Source of the DNA: an uncultured Lachnospiraceae bacterium
Lineage (GTDB): Bacteria > Bacillota > Clostridia > Lachnospirales > Lachnospiraceae
Direction: 5' to 3'
Length of the DNA: 64,000 nt
Assembly: GCA_947623905.1 (NCBI GenBank)
Contig: CANQHX010000002.1
Location: 1-64,000 of the forward strand
Made by a program: the position numbers and the translations under genes. This document shows positions 25,619 through 33,777 of the stretch, piece after piece. How positions within the stretch are numbered: position 1 is the first letter of the stretch; the number at the start of each line of letters is the position of its first letter. The notes beneath the pieces were generated by a model. That model was not told where the DNA came from, searched no databases, and saw only the letters and a list, made by a program, of their open reading frames with translations.

Positions 25619-27442
25619 TCAGTCCATCCGCACGTAATCCACACAGAATGTGCCTTCCTTCAGCTTCGTATCCGCGCCGGGCAGATTGCCCAGATCGCCC
25701 CACTTGCCGCAGTCCTCCAGAGTATTAAAGGGCAGCGTCTTTTTGGAGGTAAACAGGATCCGCTCCAGGCTGCGGACAGAAAGGTTGAAGTGAAACGTTT
25801 TGGAATACTGCTTTCCGTTCTGTTCCACGGCAACGGTGTATGTATTTTCAAACCGGTCGGCCGCAACGCGGATCTGCATCCATTCTCCCTTTTCATACGG
25901 ACAGAACACATCGTACCTGCCGCCGTTCTTTACGACTATATTGCCGTCGTTGGCAAAATACAGGCGGATGGCCCCGCTGCCGTGCCGGTCCTCCACATCT
26001 ATTGTATAGGAGGTCTTTTCATCCTGTCCGTCCGCTTTCACCCGCATGGACATGGCGAAGCGTTCCTTCTCGGGGAATACCCGCATGGCCCGCGCCCTGT
26101 CACAGGGATCCGCGTCGTACAGCGTCAGGCATCTGCCGCCCTCCGGTTTTTCCTCCACCCGCACCCTGCTCCACAGGGGAGAATAGATATTCCAGCCGGG
26201 CACCATGCCGCCTGTATCCATTTGTTCAAAGTCTTCGTCCAGTTCTTTTGTCTCCACGCCCCGCACCGGCACATCGGTGCAGCTGACCCACACATCTTCC
26301 TTGTTCACCGTGTAGGCAAGCCACAGCTTTCCGTCCTCCGGCCGGGGATTGTGCTCCGCGATGCCGCGGATATACTGAGGGCCCAGATTCTTGTACAGAC
26401 CCGCGTATTTGTGGGGAGATACCTCCGGCGTCACCGCCAGCAGCCCGTCATAATCCTGTCCGTTATCCCCGGTGATCACCGCGATGGGCCACCGGTGGGC
26501 ACTGTCCGTGGTAGGATTGTACGCCAGGGCATACCGTCCGTCGCCGGTCTTCTGCCCCCACACCTTTCCCGTGGACGTCTCGATGGAATGATCCGTCTCC
26601 AGAGGGCTCCAGCTCTCTCCCCCGTCCTTTGAGCAGGTGACGAGGGAATTTTTGTACACCCCCAGCACCCTGCCGTCGGGCAGCGTAAAATAAGACAGAG
26701 CCTCGGCTCCCGGCTGGGTGAAAAAATCAGTGTCCAGCCGCTCTTCCTCCCACATCTGCTGGGTCACCAGCCTGTCAGAGAGCAGTTCCCGGCAGGCGGC
26801 GGCAAAGCCCGCGTCCCCGCTGTCCTCAAAAAGAGGGAACAACTGGGTGTTTTCCATAGTATAGCCGGCCTTTTCATTGATCCGCAGGAAATAGATGGGG
26901 GAAAATGTCCCGTCTTCATATATCTCCCGCACCACGCGGCCCACGCCGTAGCCGTTGTTGGGAGCAATGGTGTCGTTGGGAGCGATGCCGTAAAAACCCG
27001 TGGCCAGAAGCCTGTCGTCCGAAGACACAAAAAAACTCATCCGCTGGTGCATGACGCACGCCACAGTATCCCCTGTCAGCAGCTCTTTCAGAGGCCCGCG
27101 ATAGGGCGCGGCGGGAGCCTCCACAGGAGGGAACAGCACGACCGGCCGGGTCCAGTCCACACCGTTGTCCGACCAGGCGATGAGCGTCTGGGAGGGAGGT
27201 ACATGCTCGCTCACCGGATCGGACAGGTAATCGATATAATATCTTCCCCGCCAATAAGCCAGCATGGCCGCGTGATTATAAGACCAGCCGTACCCGTCCG
27301 TGGAGCTTTCTTTCTTCTGAGTGGCCCGCATCACCTGGATACAGTGGGTCCCGACGGCGTGGCGCAGGGCGCCGTCCTGAAACCGCACATCCGCCTTTTC
27401 TTCATTGTGGCAGCGTATGAGATCATTCGCAAAACAGTCCAT
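25619..27442 (-). CDS. Sialidase-like beta-propeller protein with C-terminal lectin-like domain
   Basis: 607 residues with no signal peptide. The N-terminal ~400 residues look like a five- or six-bladed propeller: YGWSYNHAAMLAYWRGRYYIDYLS, TLIAWSDNGVDWTRP and the Asp-box CSKDGGESWSPL. The C-terminal ~190 residues (EDFEQMDTGGMVPGWNIYSP, FAMSMRVKADGQDEKTSYTI, RLYFANDGNIVVKNGG) read as a concanavalin-like jelly roll. This is typical of exo-acting glycosidases of the BNR/sialidase superfamily, but the Arg triad of true sialidases was not identified. It is the first gene of the operon with the DUF1854/ABC module. Specificity is unknown; rhamnosidase-like or uronic-acid enzymes share this fold. Confidence 0.68.
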   Translation of the reverse strand: MDCFANDLIRCHNEEKADVRFQDGALRHAVGTHCIQVMRATQKKESSTDGYGWSYNHAAMLAYWRGRYYIDYLSDPVSEHVPPSQTLIAWSDNGVDWTRPVVLFPPVEAPAAPYRGPLKELLTGDTVACVMHQRMSFFVSSDDRLLATGFYGIAPNDTIAPNNGYGVGRVVREIYEDGTFSPIYFLRINEKAGYTMENTQLFPLFEDSGDAGFAAACRELLSDRLVTQQMWEEERLDTDFFTQPGAEALSYFTLPDGRVLGVYKNSLVTCSKDGGESWSPLETDHSIETSTGKVWGQKTGDGRYALAYNPTTDSAHRWPIAVITGDNGQDYDGLLAVTPEVSPHKYAGLYKNLGPQYIRGIAEHNPRPEDGKLWLAYTVNKEDVWVSCTDVPVRGVETKELDEDFEQMDTGGMVPGWNIYSPLWSRVRVEEKPEGGRCLTLYDADPCDRARAMRVFPEKERFAMSMRVKADGQDEKTSYTIDVEDRHGSGAIRLYFANDGNIVVKNGGRYDVFCPYEKGEWMQIRVAADRFENTYTVAVEQNGKQYSKTFHFNLSVRSLERILFTSKKTLPFNTLEDCGKWGDLGNLPGADTKLKEGTFCVDYVRMD

Positions 27443-27515
27443 ATGTACAAATCCTTTCCGTACCGCTTCCGCCTGTACCGGATCCTGTCCGGTCTGTCAG
27501 CACATAATTATATAC

Positions 27516-27544
27516 ATTATACACTGAAAGAAAAATCGTATCAA
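27516..27544 (-). promoter_or_regulatory. Sigma-A promoter of the sialidase-like/ABC operon
   Basis: Minus strand: TTGATA (27544-27539), 17-bp spacer, TATAAT (27521-27516). It lies about 75 bp before the start codon, with an AAGGA site close to the ATG. Confidence 0.75.
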
Positions 27545-27714
27545 GAAAAGACAAACAAATTACATTTTTTCTGACAACTCTGCCTTCTGTTTTTCGTTTT
27601 TTGACGACGGGTTTGTCAAGAGTTCTCCCGAAAATATGAAAATTTTGTCACAATTCACAAAACAAATATTTCGTTCAGGTAACATAAATTTCATTACTGA
27701 AACCAGGATTTTCC

Positions 27715-27784
27715 TGTGGATAATGTGGATAATTTCGTGTATAACTGAAAATCATTGATTTTGCAGGCTTTTTGTTGTGGATAA
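27715..27784 (+). promoter_or_regulatory. DnaA-box cluster (three perfect TGTGGATAA sites)
   Basis: TGTGGATAA occurs at 27715-27723, 27724-27732 and 27776-27784, with a near match CGTGTATAA at 27736-27744. All face the same way and the first two abut. The flanking sequence (27560-27900) is very AT-rich. This is the rest of the 546-bp gap between the NlpC/P60 gene and the sialidase-like gene. It is a good candidate DnaA-binding cluster; no dnaA or dnaN gene is in the window, so an origin is not claimed. Confidence 0.6.
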
Positions 27785-27918
27785 CTTTTCTTTCAGATTT
27801 AACATTTTTGTCATTGATTTTTTTAATTTTGTGCATTTTTCACACAATTCGATTTTTCCTTCAAAATTCCCCTGTCTGACATATCCATCTGCCTGGCTCG
27901 CGTTTTTTCCTATCGCGC

Positions 27919-27957
27919 AAAAAACCGCGGGCGGATGGTTCCCCATCTGCACCGCGG
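27919..27957 (-). terminator. Rho-independent terminator of the NlpC/P60 gene
   Basis: On the minus strand a GC-rich hairpin (CCGCGGTGCAGATGG / CCATCCGCCCGCGG with a 4-nt loop) is followed by TTTTTT. It begins about 30 bp after the NlpC/P60 stop. Confidence 0.85.
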
Positions 27958-27988
27958 CAATTCTCTTTGTCTGCTGAAATCTTTATGT

Positions 27989-29407
27989 TTAATAATATCT
28001 CACACACTTGTAAGGCGTCTGATAAAAGGCACTGTCTGTCGTGATGCCCCTTCTGGAGTTCGCGGCGTGTACGATGCGGCCATCGCCGATATAGATAGCC
28101 ACGTGTCCGACGCTGCCGCCGTGGGTATAGAAGATCAGATCACCGGGCTGCAGATTATCGGAGGATACCGAAACGCCGCCCTGAGACTGTGCTGCCGCCG
28201 TACGGCCTGCCACGCTGATGCCGCAGTCCGCCATAACAGACATAACGAAACCGGAGCAGTCTGCGCCGTTGGTCAGGCTGGTGCCGCCCCATACGTAAGG
28301 ATTGCCTACAAACTGCAATGCGTAATTGGCGATCTGCTGGCCCTTGGAGGAGTCAGAATAACTTTCCGCGCTGTTATAGCTTTCTTCTTCCGCTTCCGCC
28401 TCGTCTTCTTCTCCGGCATCCGCGTCCTCATCCTCTTCTTCCGCTTCCTCGGCCGCCCTGGTTTCCGCCTCGGCCTCTGCCCGCTCGGCTGCTTCCCTTG
28501 CGGCTTCAGCTTCTGCCTCCGCCCGCTCAGCTTCTTCTCTTGCGGCTTCTTCCTCAGCCTTCTGGGCTGCTTCTGCTTCCTCGGCTGCTGCCTTTGCTGC
28601 GGCTTCGGCAGCCTGCGCAGCCTCTTCGGCCTCCCTTGCGGCCTCCTCAGCTTCCGCGGCAGATGCGGCCGCCTCTGCTTCCTCAGCCAGACGGATCGCT
28701 TCCTCCTCATTGGATTCCGCGTAGCTGTAATCGATACCGGAAAGGAGACAGTCGGAATGTACATATCCTTCCAGATCGCCGTCCGCGTAATAGATCTTCG
28801 ACCATCCGCCGTCATTTTCCAGCACATCTACCACTTCGCCGCTGGAAAGCTGGCAGAGAGCCTCCGCCATATCGTCCGGCGCCGTGCGCACATGCAGGCC
28901 TTCCAGGGTGTTGGTGCCTTTTGCCGTATAATAAAGATCCGTATAATTCTCGGCTTCCTCGCCTACAAATACACAATCCTTGTGCACGTAACCGGTAACG
29001 CTGCCGGAAGTCACATAATAGAAAATGCCTTCTTCGCCTAATACAGTCGCGACATCGCGGTCATACATCTTGCCGATGGACTCGGCCATATCGTCTGCTG
29101 CGGCACGGATATTTACATACTCCAGATCCTCGGCAAGAGCGGCGATCGCCTGGCTGCCTGCCAGACTTTCCTCCTTCGCTGCTTCCGGCTCTGCCGCCGT
29201 ATCCGCAGTTTCCACTGCCTCCGCTGTCTTTTCGGGAACCCGGGCATCCTGCAATGCGGCCGTATTCTCATCGGCCGTTGTATTGCCCGCTCCCGCAGAG
29301 GGAAGCACCAGATTTCCGTCGTCCGCGCCGGCGGCCATGGTCATACCTGCCGCTACCGTTGTACCTACCAGACATGCTGTCGTTGCCCGCAATACTAATT
29401 TCTTCAT
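27989..29407 (-). CDS. Secreted NlpC/P60 peptidoglycan hydrolase with two SH3 domains and coiled-coil
   Basis: 472 residues from the ATG at 29407 (GGAGG 5 nt upstream). Signal peptide to about residue 28. Two bacterial SH3 domains follow (about 80-140 and 150-215; YVNIRAAADDMAESIGKM, LEGLHVRTAPDDMAEALCQL). A long Ala/Glu-rich coiled coil spans about 230-345. The C-terminal NlpC/P60 domain has the catalytic Cys in ADCSGF, His in SVGHVAIYIG and a third polar residue in IVHAAN. It cuts peptide stems in the cell wall, probably in cell separation. A promoter and a terminator bracket it, so it is monocistronic. The coiled coil likely controls positioning or autoinhibition. Confidence 0.92.
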   Translation of the reverse strand: MKKLVLRATTACLVGTTVAAGMTMAAGADDGNLVLPSAGAGNTTADENTAALQDARVPEKTAEAVETADTAAEPEAAKEESLAGSQAIAALAEDLEYVNIRAAADDMAESIGKMYDRDVATVLGEEGIFYYVTSGSVTGYVHKDCVFVGEEAENYTDLYYTAKGTNTLEGLHVRTAPDDMAEALCQLSSGEVVDVLENDGGWSKIYYADGDLEGYVHSDCLLSGIDYSYAESNEEEAIRLAEEAEAAASAAEAEEAAREAEEAAQAAEAAAKAAAEEAEAAQKAEEEAAREEAERAEAEAEAAREAAERAEAEAETRAAEEAEEEDEDADAGEEDEAEAEEESYNSAESYSDSSKGQQIANYALQFVGNPYVWGGTSLTNGADCSGFVMSVMADCGISVAGRTAAAQSQGGVSVSSDNLQPGDLIFYTHGGSVGHVAIYIGDGRIVHAANSRRGITTDSAFYQTPYKCVRYY

Positions 29408-29531
29408 AAGAACCTCCATGTTTTATCCAAAACAGTAATTTTCGTTTCCCCGTTCCGATCTTTTCCGGGTGATCCGTTCTGCTTCGATGCCAAACATTTA
29501 TTACAAGATTGTTAAATCTTTTCCCTTGTGT

Positions 29532-29560
29532 ATCATACCACCGGCCCACTACTATGTCAA
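29532..29560 (-). promoter_or_regulatory. Sigma-A promoter of the NlpC/P60 gene
   Basis: TTGACA (29560-29555), 17-bp spacer, TATGAT (29537-29532) on the minus strand. The leader is about 118 nt. The rest of the 29408-29760 gap is AT-rich with no gene seen. Confidence 0.8.
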
Positions 29561-29760
29561 CCATTTTCTTTACAAAATATTAATTTTTTTACAAAGCTGT
29601 TACGGTTTGACGTGAAAAAACATGGAAATTTCTGTATTATTGTTAACTATCTGTTTCTTTTATCCATTTCCCCCTGATTTACATAATTTATTACGATTAT
29701 TTTGTAGAAAGACGCTATTTGGCGTTTCCACAGGTTTTTTTCGCGTTTCTTTCTTTATTA

Positions 29761-30690
29761 TTACGAAAATGTTAGCAGATATTTTTCCACAGAAGCTACC
29801 GCGTTCGCTCCGTCCGCCGCGGCGGTCACGATCTGCCGCAGCGGTTTGGTCCGCACGTCCCCCGCGGCAAAAATACCCGGACAGCTTGTGACACACGTCT
29901 CGTCCGCTTTGATATATCCCGCCTCGTCGCACTCTGCCAGAGAGCGAAAAGGCTCTGAATTGGGCCGGATGCCCACAGCCACAAAAACGCCGTCTGTGGG
30001 AAGCTGCCTGTCCTCCCCGGTCTTATTGTGATGGAGGGATACGCTCTCCACGCCGTCAGTACCATGAATGGCGGTCACGACCGTATCCCACAGGATCTCC
30101 ACATTATCCAGGCCTTTTACCGTCTCCCGGAGCACGGCGGCTCCCCGCAGAGCGTCCCGCCGATGGATCAGATAGACCTTTCTGCAGGCTCTTGCCAGAA
30201 AGACGGCGTCCTCCAGCGCTACATCGCCGCCGCCCACCACGCACACGGTCCTGTCCCGGAAGAACGCCCCGTCGCACGTGGCACAGTAGGACACGCCTTT
30301 GCCGGTGAACTCCTTTTCTCCCGGCACGTCCAGCAGCCTGTGGACCGCCCCCGTCGCCAGGATCACCGTCTTTGCCGGAAGCTCCCCCTGGTCGGTGACT
30401 ACCCGCCGGCAGGTTCCATCTATCACAATGGAAGAAACGGTGCACTGGCGCAGCTCCGCGCCCAGACGTTTCACGTGCTCTTCCATTTTGCCCGCCAGCT
30501 CCATGCCGGATATGCCCGGCAGGCCGGGGTAATTGTCCACCTCATAGGTGTTGATCACCTGACCGCCCCCAAAGAAATTGGCGTCCACCAGGCACATATC
30601 CAGCCGGGCCCTCCGGGCGTAGACAGCCGCGGACATGCCAGCAGGTCCGCTGCCGATGATAACAGTATCGTAGAGTTTCTCCTTTTCCAT
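29761..30690 (-). CDS. trxB: Thioredoxin reductase-like flavoprotein
   Basis: 309 residues, normal length. FAD-binding motif GSGPAGMSAA (about 13-22), redox-active CATC (about 136-139), NAD(P)-binding VVGGGDVALEDA and the C-terminal GIFAAGDVRTKPLRQIVTAAADG are all intact. It would pass electrons from NADPH to thioredoxin or a related disulfide protein in the cytoplasm. No thioredoxin gene is adjacent. It is divergent from the MFS gene with a 165-bp shared promoter region. A CATC (rather than CAVC) active site is common in clostridial enzymes. Confidence 0.9.
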   Translation of the reverse strand: MEKEKLYDTVIIGSGPAGMSAAVYARRARLDMCLVDANFFGGGQVINTYEVDNYPGLPGISGMELAGKMEEHVKRLGAELRQCTVSSIVIDGTCRRVVTDQGELPAKTVILATGAVHRLLDVPGEKEFTGKGVSYCATCDGAFFRDRTVCVVGGGDVALEDAVFLARACRKVYLIHRRDALRGAAVLRETVKGLDNVEILWDTVVTAIHGTDGVESVSLHHNKTGEDRQLPTDGVFVAVGIRPNSEPFRSLAECDEAGYIKADETCVTSCPGIFAAGDVRTKPLRQIVTAAADGANAVASVEKYLLTFS

Positions 30691-30757
30691 AGACGGCCTC
30701 CGCCTCCCGATTTTCTATCATATTATCACAATTTCCCACATTTGCAAAGGATTCGGC

Positions 30758-30786
30758 TTGAAAGCCGACCTGTAAAGATGTATAAT
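30758..30786 (+). promoter_or_regulatory. Sigma-A promoter of the MFS transporter gene
   Basis: TTGAAA (30758-30763), 17-bp spacer and TATAAT (30781-30786). The leader is about 63 nt and an AAGGAAG site precedes the ATG at 30856. Confidence 0.8.
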
Positions 30787-30855
30787 GTGTGTGGTTTTTC
30801 CGCTTCATATTATTATACCGGAAAACAAATATGATAAACAAAGGAAGTATGAACA

Positions 30856-32195
30856 ATGGAAGCAAACACACAATCATCCAAGGGCTGGCGCTCCAATAAA
30901 TGGATACGGGCGGCCATCCCCGCCCTGCTGCTCCACTGCAGTATCGGTACCGTTTACTGCTGGTCTATCTTCAGCCAGGAGATCGCCGACTACATAGGCT
31001 TTTCCAAGGGCGCCACGGAGTGGGCCTTCAGCTTTGCCATCTTTTTCCTGGGCATGTCTGCCGCTTTTCTGGGCAACGTGGTAGAGAAGGACATTCACAA
31101 ATCCTCTCTTATCGCGGCTATCTGCTTTGCCGCAGGCATGGCAGGCACCGGATTATTCATCTACTACGGCGGCGCCCATCAGGGAAGCATCGTGTCCCTT
31201 CTGGGCATCTACGTATGCTACGGTTTTATCATGGGCGTCGGCCTGGGCACCGGATACCTTTCTCCTGTCAAGACACTGATGCTGTGGTTCCAGGACAGAA
31301 AGGGCCTTGCCACAGGTCTGGCGGTAGCAGGCTTCGGCGCGGCCAAAGCCATTGCCAGCCCGATCATGCAGGCCATGCTGGACCATCTGGGCAAGAACGG
31401 CATCTGGCAGATGTTCCTGATCCTGGCAGTTGTATATTTTATCATGATGTTCGTGGGACATCTGCTGCTGAAAAAGCCGGACGGCTGGCATGAGCCCCAG
31501 ACAAAGGCCGAGGGCGAGAGCATGTTCTCTGTCATCAAGACAAAGCCCATCACCAACTACATCGGCATCTGGATCATGTTCTACATCAACATCACCTGCG
31601 GCCTGGCTCTGATCTCCCAGGAGAAGATGATCGTGGCCTGTACGGCATGGTAGGCATCCTGTCCACCGTCTCCGCCATCTTCAACGCCGGCGGACGTCTG
31701 GGCTTCTCCGCCTGGGCCGACCTGATGAAGGACCGGAATACGATCTACAAGCTGATCTTCATCCTGTCCATCGCCTTTACCGGCGCCGTGATCCTCACAT
31801 CGGGCATTCAGAACGGCAACGGCAACATCCTGCTGACCATCCTTGTGCTGGGCCTGATCTTCGTTGTAAACGCAGGCTACGGCGGCGGCTTCTCCAATGT
31901 ACCCACCCTGCTGTCTGACCATTACGGCATGGGCAATATCAGCGCCATCCACGGCCTGACCCTTTCCGCGTGGGCATTCGCCGGCCTCACCGGCAACCAG
32001 ATGGCCACATGGATCGTAAACCATTTCGGTTCCCAGGTGGAGATCGACGGGCATATGGTAAATCCCACAGGATATCAGTGCGTGCTGTACGCCACCATCG
32101 TGCTGTACATCATCGCCCTGGTGATCTGTCTGTTGTTCGTGCGGCCCACGGAAAAAGCGCTGGCCGCAAAGAAAGCCAAAAAAGAGGCAAAATAA
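30856..32195 (+). pseudogene. OxlT-like MFS carrier (oxalate:formate antiporter family) broken by one frameshift
   Basis: Two frames that join into one 12-helix MFS protein of about 446 residues. The first frame (from 30856) covers helices 1-7 and ends at a TAG at 31651 after LALISQEKMIV. The next frame carries on at GLYGMVGILSTVSAIFNAGGRLGF, exactly where the family sequence continues, and runs to 32195. The shift is equivalent to one missing base near 31633-31640. Features of the oxalate/formate antiporter group are clear (SIGTVYCWSIFSQEI, FMGVGLGTGY). Either a real loss of function or a sequencing error; the rest of the coding sequence is undamaged, which favours a recent event or an error. 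Confidence 0.75.
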
Positions 32196-32229
32196 TACGC
32201 CCCATTCCGGAGCGTTTACGCGATATGAT

Positions 32230-32273
32230 CGGCAGATGATATGGGGTGCTCCCCCTGTCATCTGCCGTATTTT
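32230..32273 (+). terminator. Terminator after the MFS gene
   Basis: CGGCAGATGA (32230-32239) pairs with TCATCTGCCG (32258-32267), with an inner GGGG/CCCC pairing, followed by TATTTTA. It lies between the MFS and SDR genes, so SDR expression is separate or depends on read-through. Confidence 0.7.
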
Positions 32274-32291
32274 ACAAAAAAGGAGATATTT

Positions 32292-33023
32292 ATGACACGC
32301 ACCGCGTTTATCACCGGCGCTTCCAGAGGCATCGGCGCCGCCGTCGCACGGCGGCTGGCAGAGGATGGCTGGAATCTGGCGCTGACCTGTGAAAAAAATA
32401 CCGATCTGCTGGAGCAGCTGGCGGACAGCCTCCGCGCCCGGTACGGCGTTACTATCTGTACCCGGACAATGGACGTGGCAGACCCCCTGCAGTGTGAGCA
32501 GGCGGCGGCAGAAGCAAAAGAATATCTGGGCCCCATTCACGCCCTCATCAACAACGCGGGTGTCTGCCATATGGGTCTGCTGACCGAGCTCTCCGTGGAA
32601 GAATGGGACCGGATCATGAAGGTCAATCTGTACGCCGCCTTTTACATGTGCCGCGCTCTTGTGCCGGACATGGTGCGGCGCCGGGCAGGAGCTGTCGTCA
32701 ACATCTCCTCTGTGTGGGGCAATGTGGGCGCCTCCTGCGAGGCCGCCTATTCCGCCGCCAAGGCGGGTCTGAACGGACTGACCCGTGCCCTTGCGAAAGA
32801 GCTGGCCCCCAGCGGGATCACGGTCAACGCCATTGCCTGCGGCGTCATTGACACAGACATGAACAAGTGCCTGTCACCCGAGGAATTGAAAACCCTTTAC
32901 GCAGAAATACCTGCCGGACGGCCCGGCGCTCCCGAAGAAGCGGCGCAGCTTGTCTGGCAGGTACTCAACAGCCCGGCCTACCTTACCGGGCAGATCATCG
33001 GACTGGATGGGGGATGGACGTGA
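32292..33023 (+). CDS. 3-oxoacyl-ACP reductase-like short-chain dehydrogenase
   Basis: 243 residues starting at 32292 (AAGGAGATATTT site). NAD(P)-binding TGASRGIG (residues 8-15), NNAG (about 89-92), catalytic Ser in VVNISSVWG, and Tyr/Lys in YSAAKAG, then VNAIACGVIDTDMN and the C-terminal GQIIGLDGGW. All classical SDR features are present, and the closest match is FabG (beta-ketoacyl-ACP reductase) or a FabG-like sugar/alcohol reductase. It is alone, not beside fatty-acid genes, so a sole FabG role is unlikely. It converges on the TMEM198-like gene with only 13 bp between stops. Confidence 0.85.
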   Translation: MTRTAFITGASRGIGAAVARRLAEDGWNLALTCEKNTDLLEQLADSLRARYGVTICTRTMDVADPLQCEQAAAEAKEYLGPIHALINNAGVCHMGLLTELSVEEWDRIMKVNLYAAFYMCRALVPDMVRRRAGAVVNISSVWGNVGASCEAAYSAAKAGLNGLTRALAKELAPSGITVNAIACGVIDTDMNKCLSPEELKTLYAEIPAGRPGAPEEAAQLVWQVLNSPAYLTGQIIGLDGGWT

Positions 33024-33036
33024 TCCGGCTTCGCCG

Positions 33037-33693
33037 TCATCCCTTCGTCATCCTGATCTGCACGATCAGTCCCGCGATGAGCAGCACCAGCCCCAAGCCC
33101 AGCACGATGGGCAGGGAGTTGGCCTGATGAAGGAGCACCGAGATGACGATGGCCATGGAAAAGCCGCCGTGGGACGCCGTGGAGACTATCAGCAGGGGCC
33201 GCACGAATTTCACTGCCAGCACGGCAAATATGATCGCCACGACAATGGCGATCCCCATGGCTACTCGGCTGAAATGCTCCGGCGCCGTAGTAACCGCTGT
33301 CACAAACCCGGTGAAGGATGGCATGGTATGTTCCGCAAATAAGTGTGCCGCCAGATTATATACGATCCCGTAAGCCGTAAACATGGCGTAGATGAACACG
33401 CCCACATTGTAAAATCTCCAGGCCAGCAGGGCCAGGCCGATGCCGATCACAAGAGCGCACACCCCCGCGATGAGAGTGATGTATTCCAGTTCCGAGAAAC
33501 ACAGGTAAGCAAAGGCCACGCCGGCCACCACGCCTCCCAGAAAACCTACTATGCTGGCAAAGACCCTACGGGTCTTATAGCCGAAAAAGCAGAGCACGAA
33601 ATAATAAACCGCCATGAGTACGGCAAGTATGGTCATGACGGGCCCGCCGCTCTCAAAATAATCCACCAGTATCCCGTTCAAAAACCCCCACAT
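33037..33693 (-). CDS. Multi-pass membrane protein, TMEM198/DUF4203-like
   Basis: 218 residues from the ATG at 33693 (GGAGG 7 nt upstream), excluding an upstream extension rich in charged residues that lacks a ribosome site. Seven hydrophobic stretches are seen, including ILAVLMAVYYFVLCFFGY, VASIVGFLGGVVAGVAFAYL and VLGLGLVLLIAGLIVQIRM. The pattern resembles the TMEM198/DUF4203 family, whose function is not known. It is 84 bp downstream of the M18 aminopeptidase gene. Confidence 0.7.
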   Translation of the reverse strand: MWGFLNGILVDYFESGGPVMTILAVLMAVYYFVLCFFGYKTRRVFASIVGFLGGVVAGVAFAYLCFSELEYITLIAGVCALVIGIGLALLAWRFYNVGVFIYAMFTAYGIVYNLAAHLFAEHTMPSFTGFVTAVTTAPEHFSRVAMGIAIVVAIIFAVLAVKFVRPLLIVSTASHGGFSMAIVISVLLHQANSLPIVLGLGLVLLIAGLIVQIRMTKG

Positions 33694-33777
33694 ATCTTTT
33701 CCTCCTTCCCGCGCGCAGCCTGCCGCGCTTCCGGATGGCACATCCGTCCGGCCGGACGCTTTCCCGCACGCAGTCTC

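Noticed and set aside
27560-27900. Chromosomal replication origin
   Set aside because: DnaA boxes and AT-rich DNA are present, but there is no dnaA, dnaN, rpmH or parAB nearby; reported only as a DnaA-box cluster.
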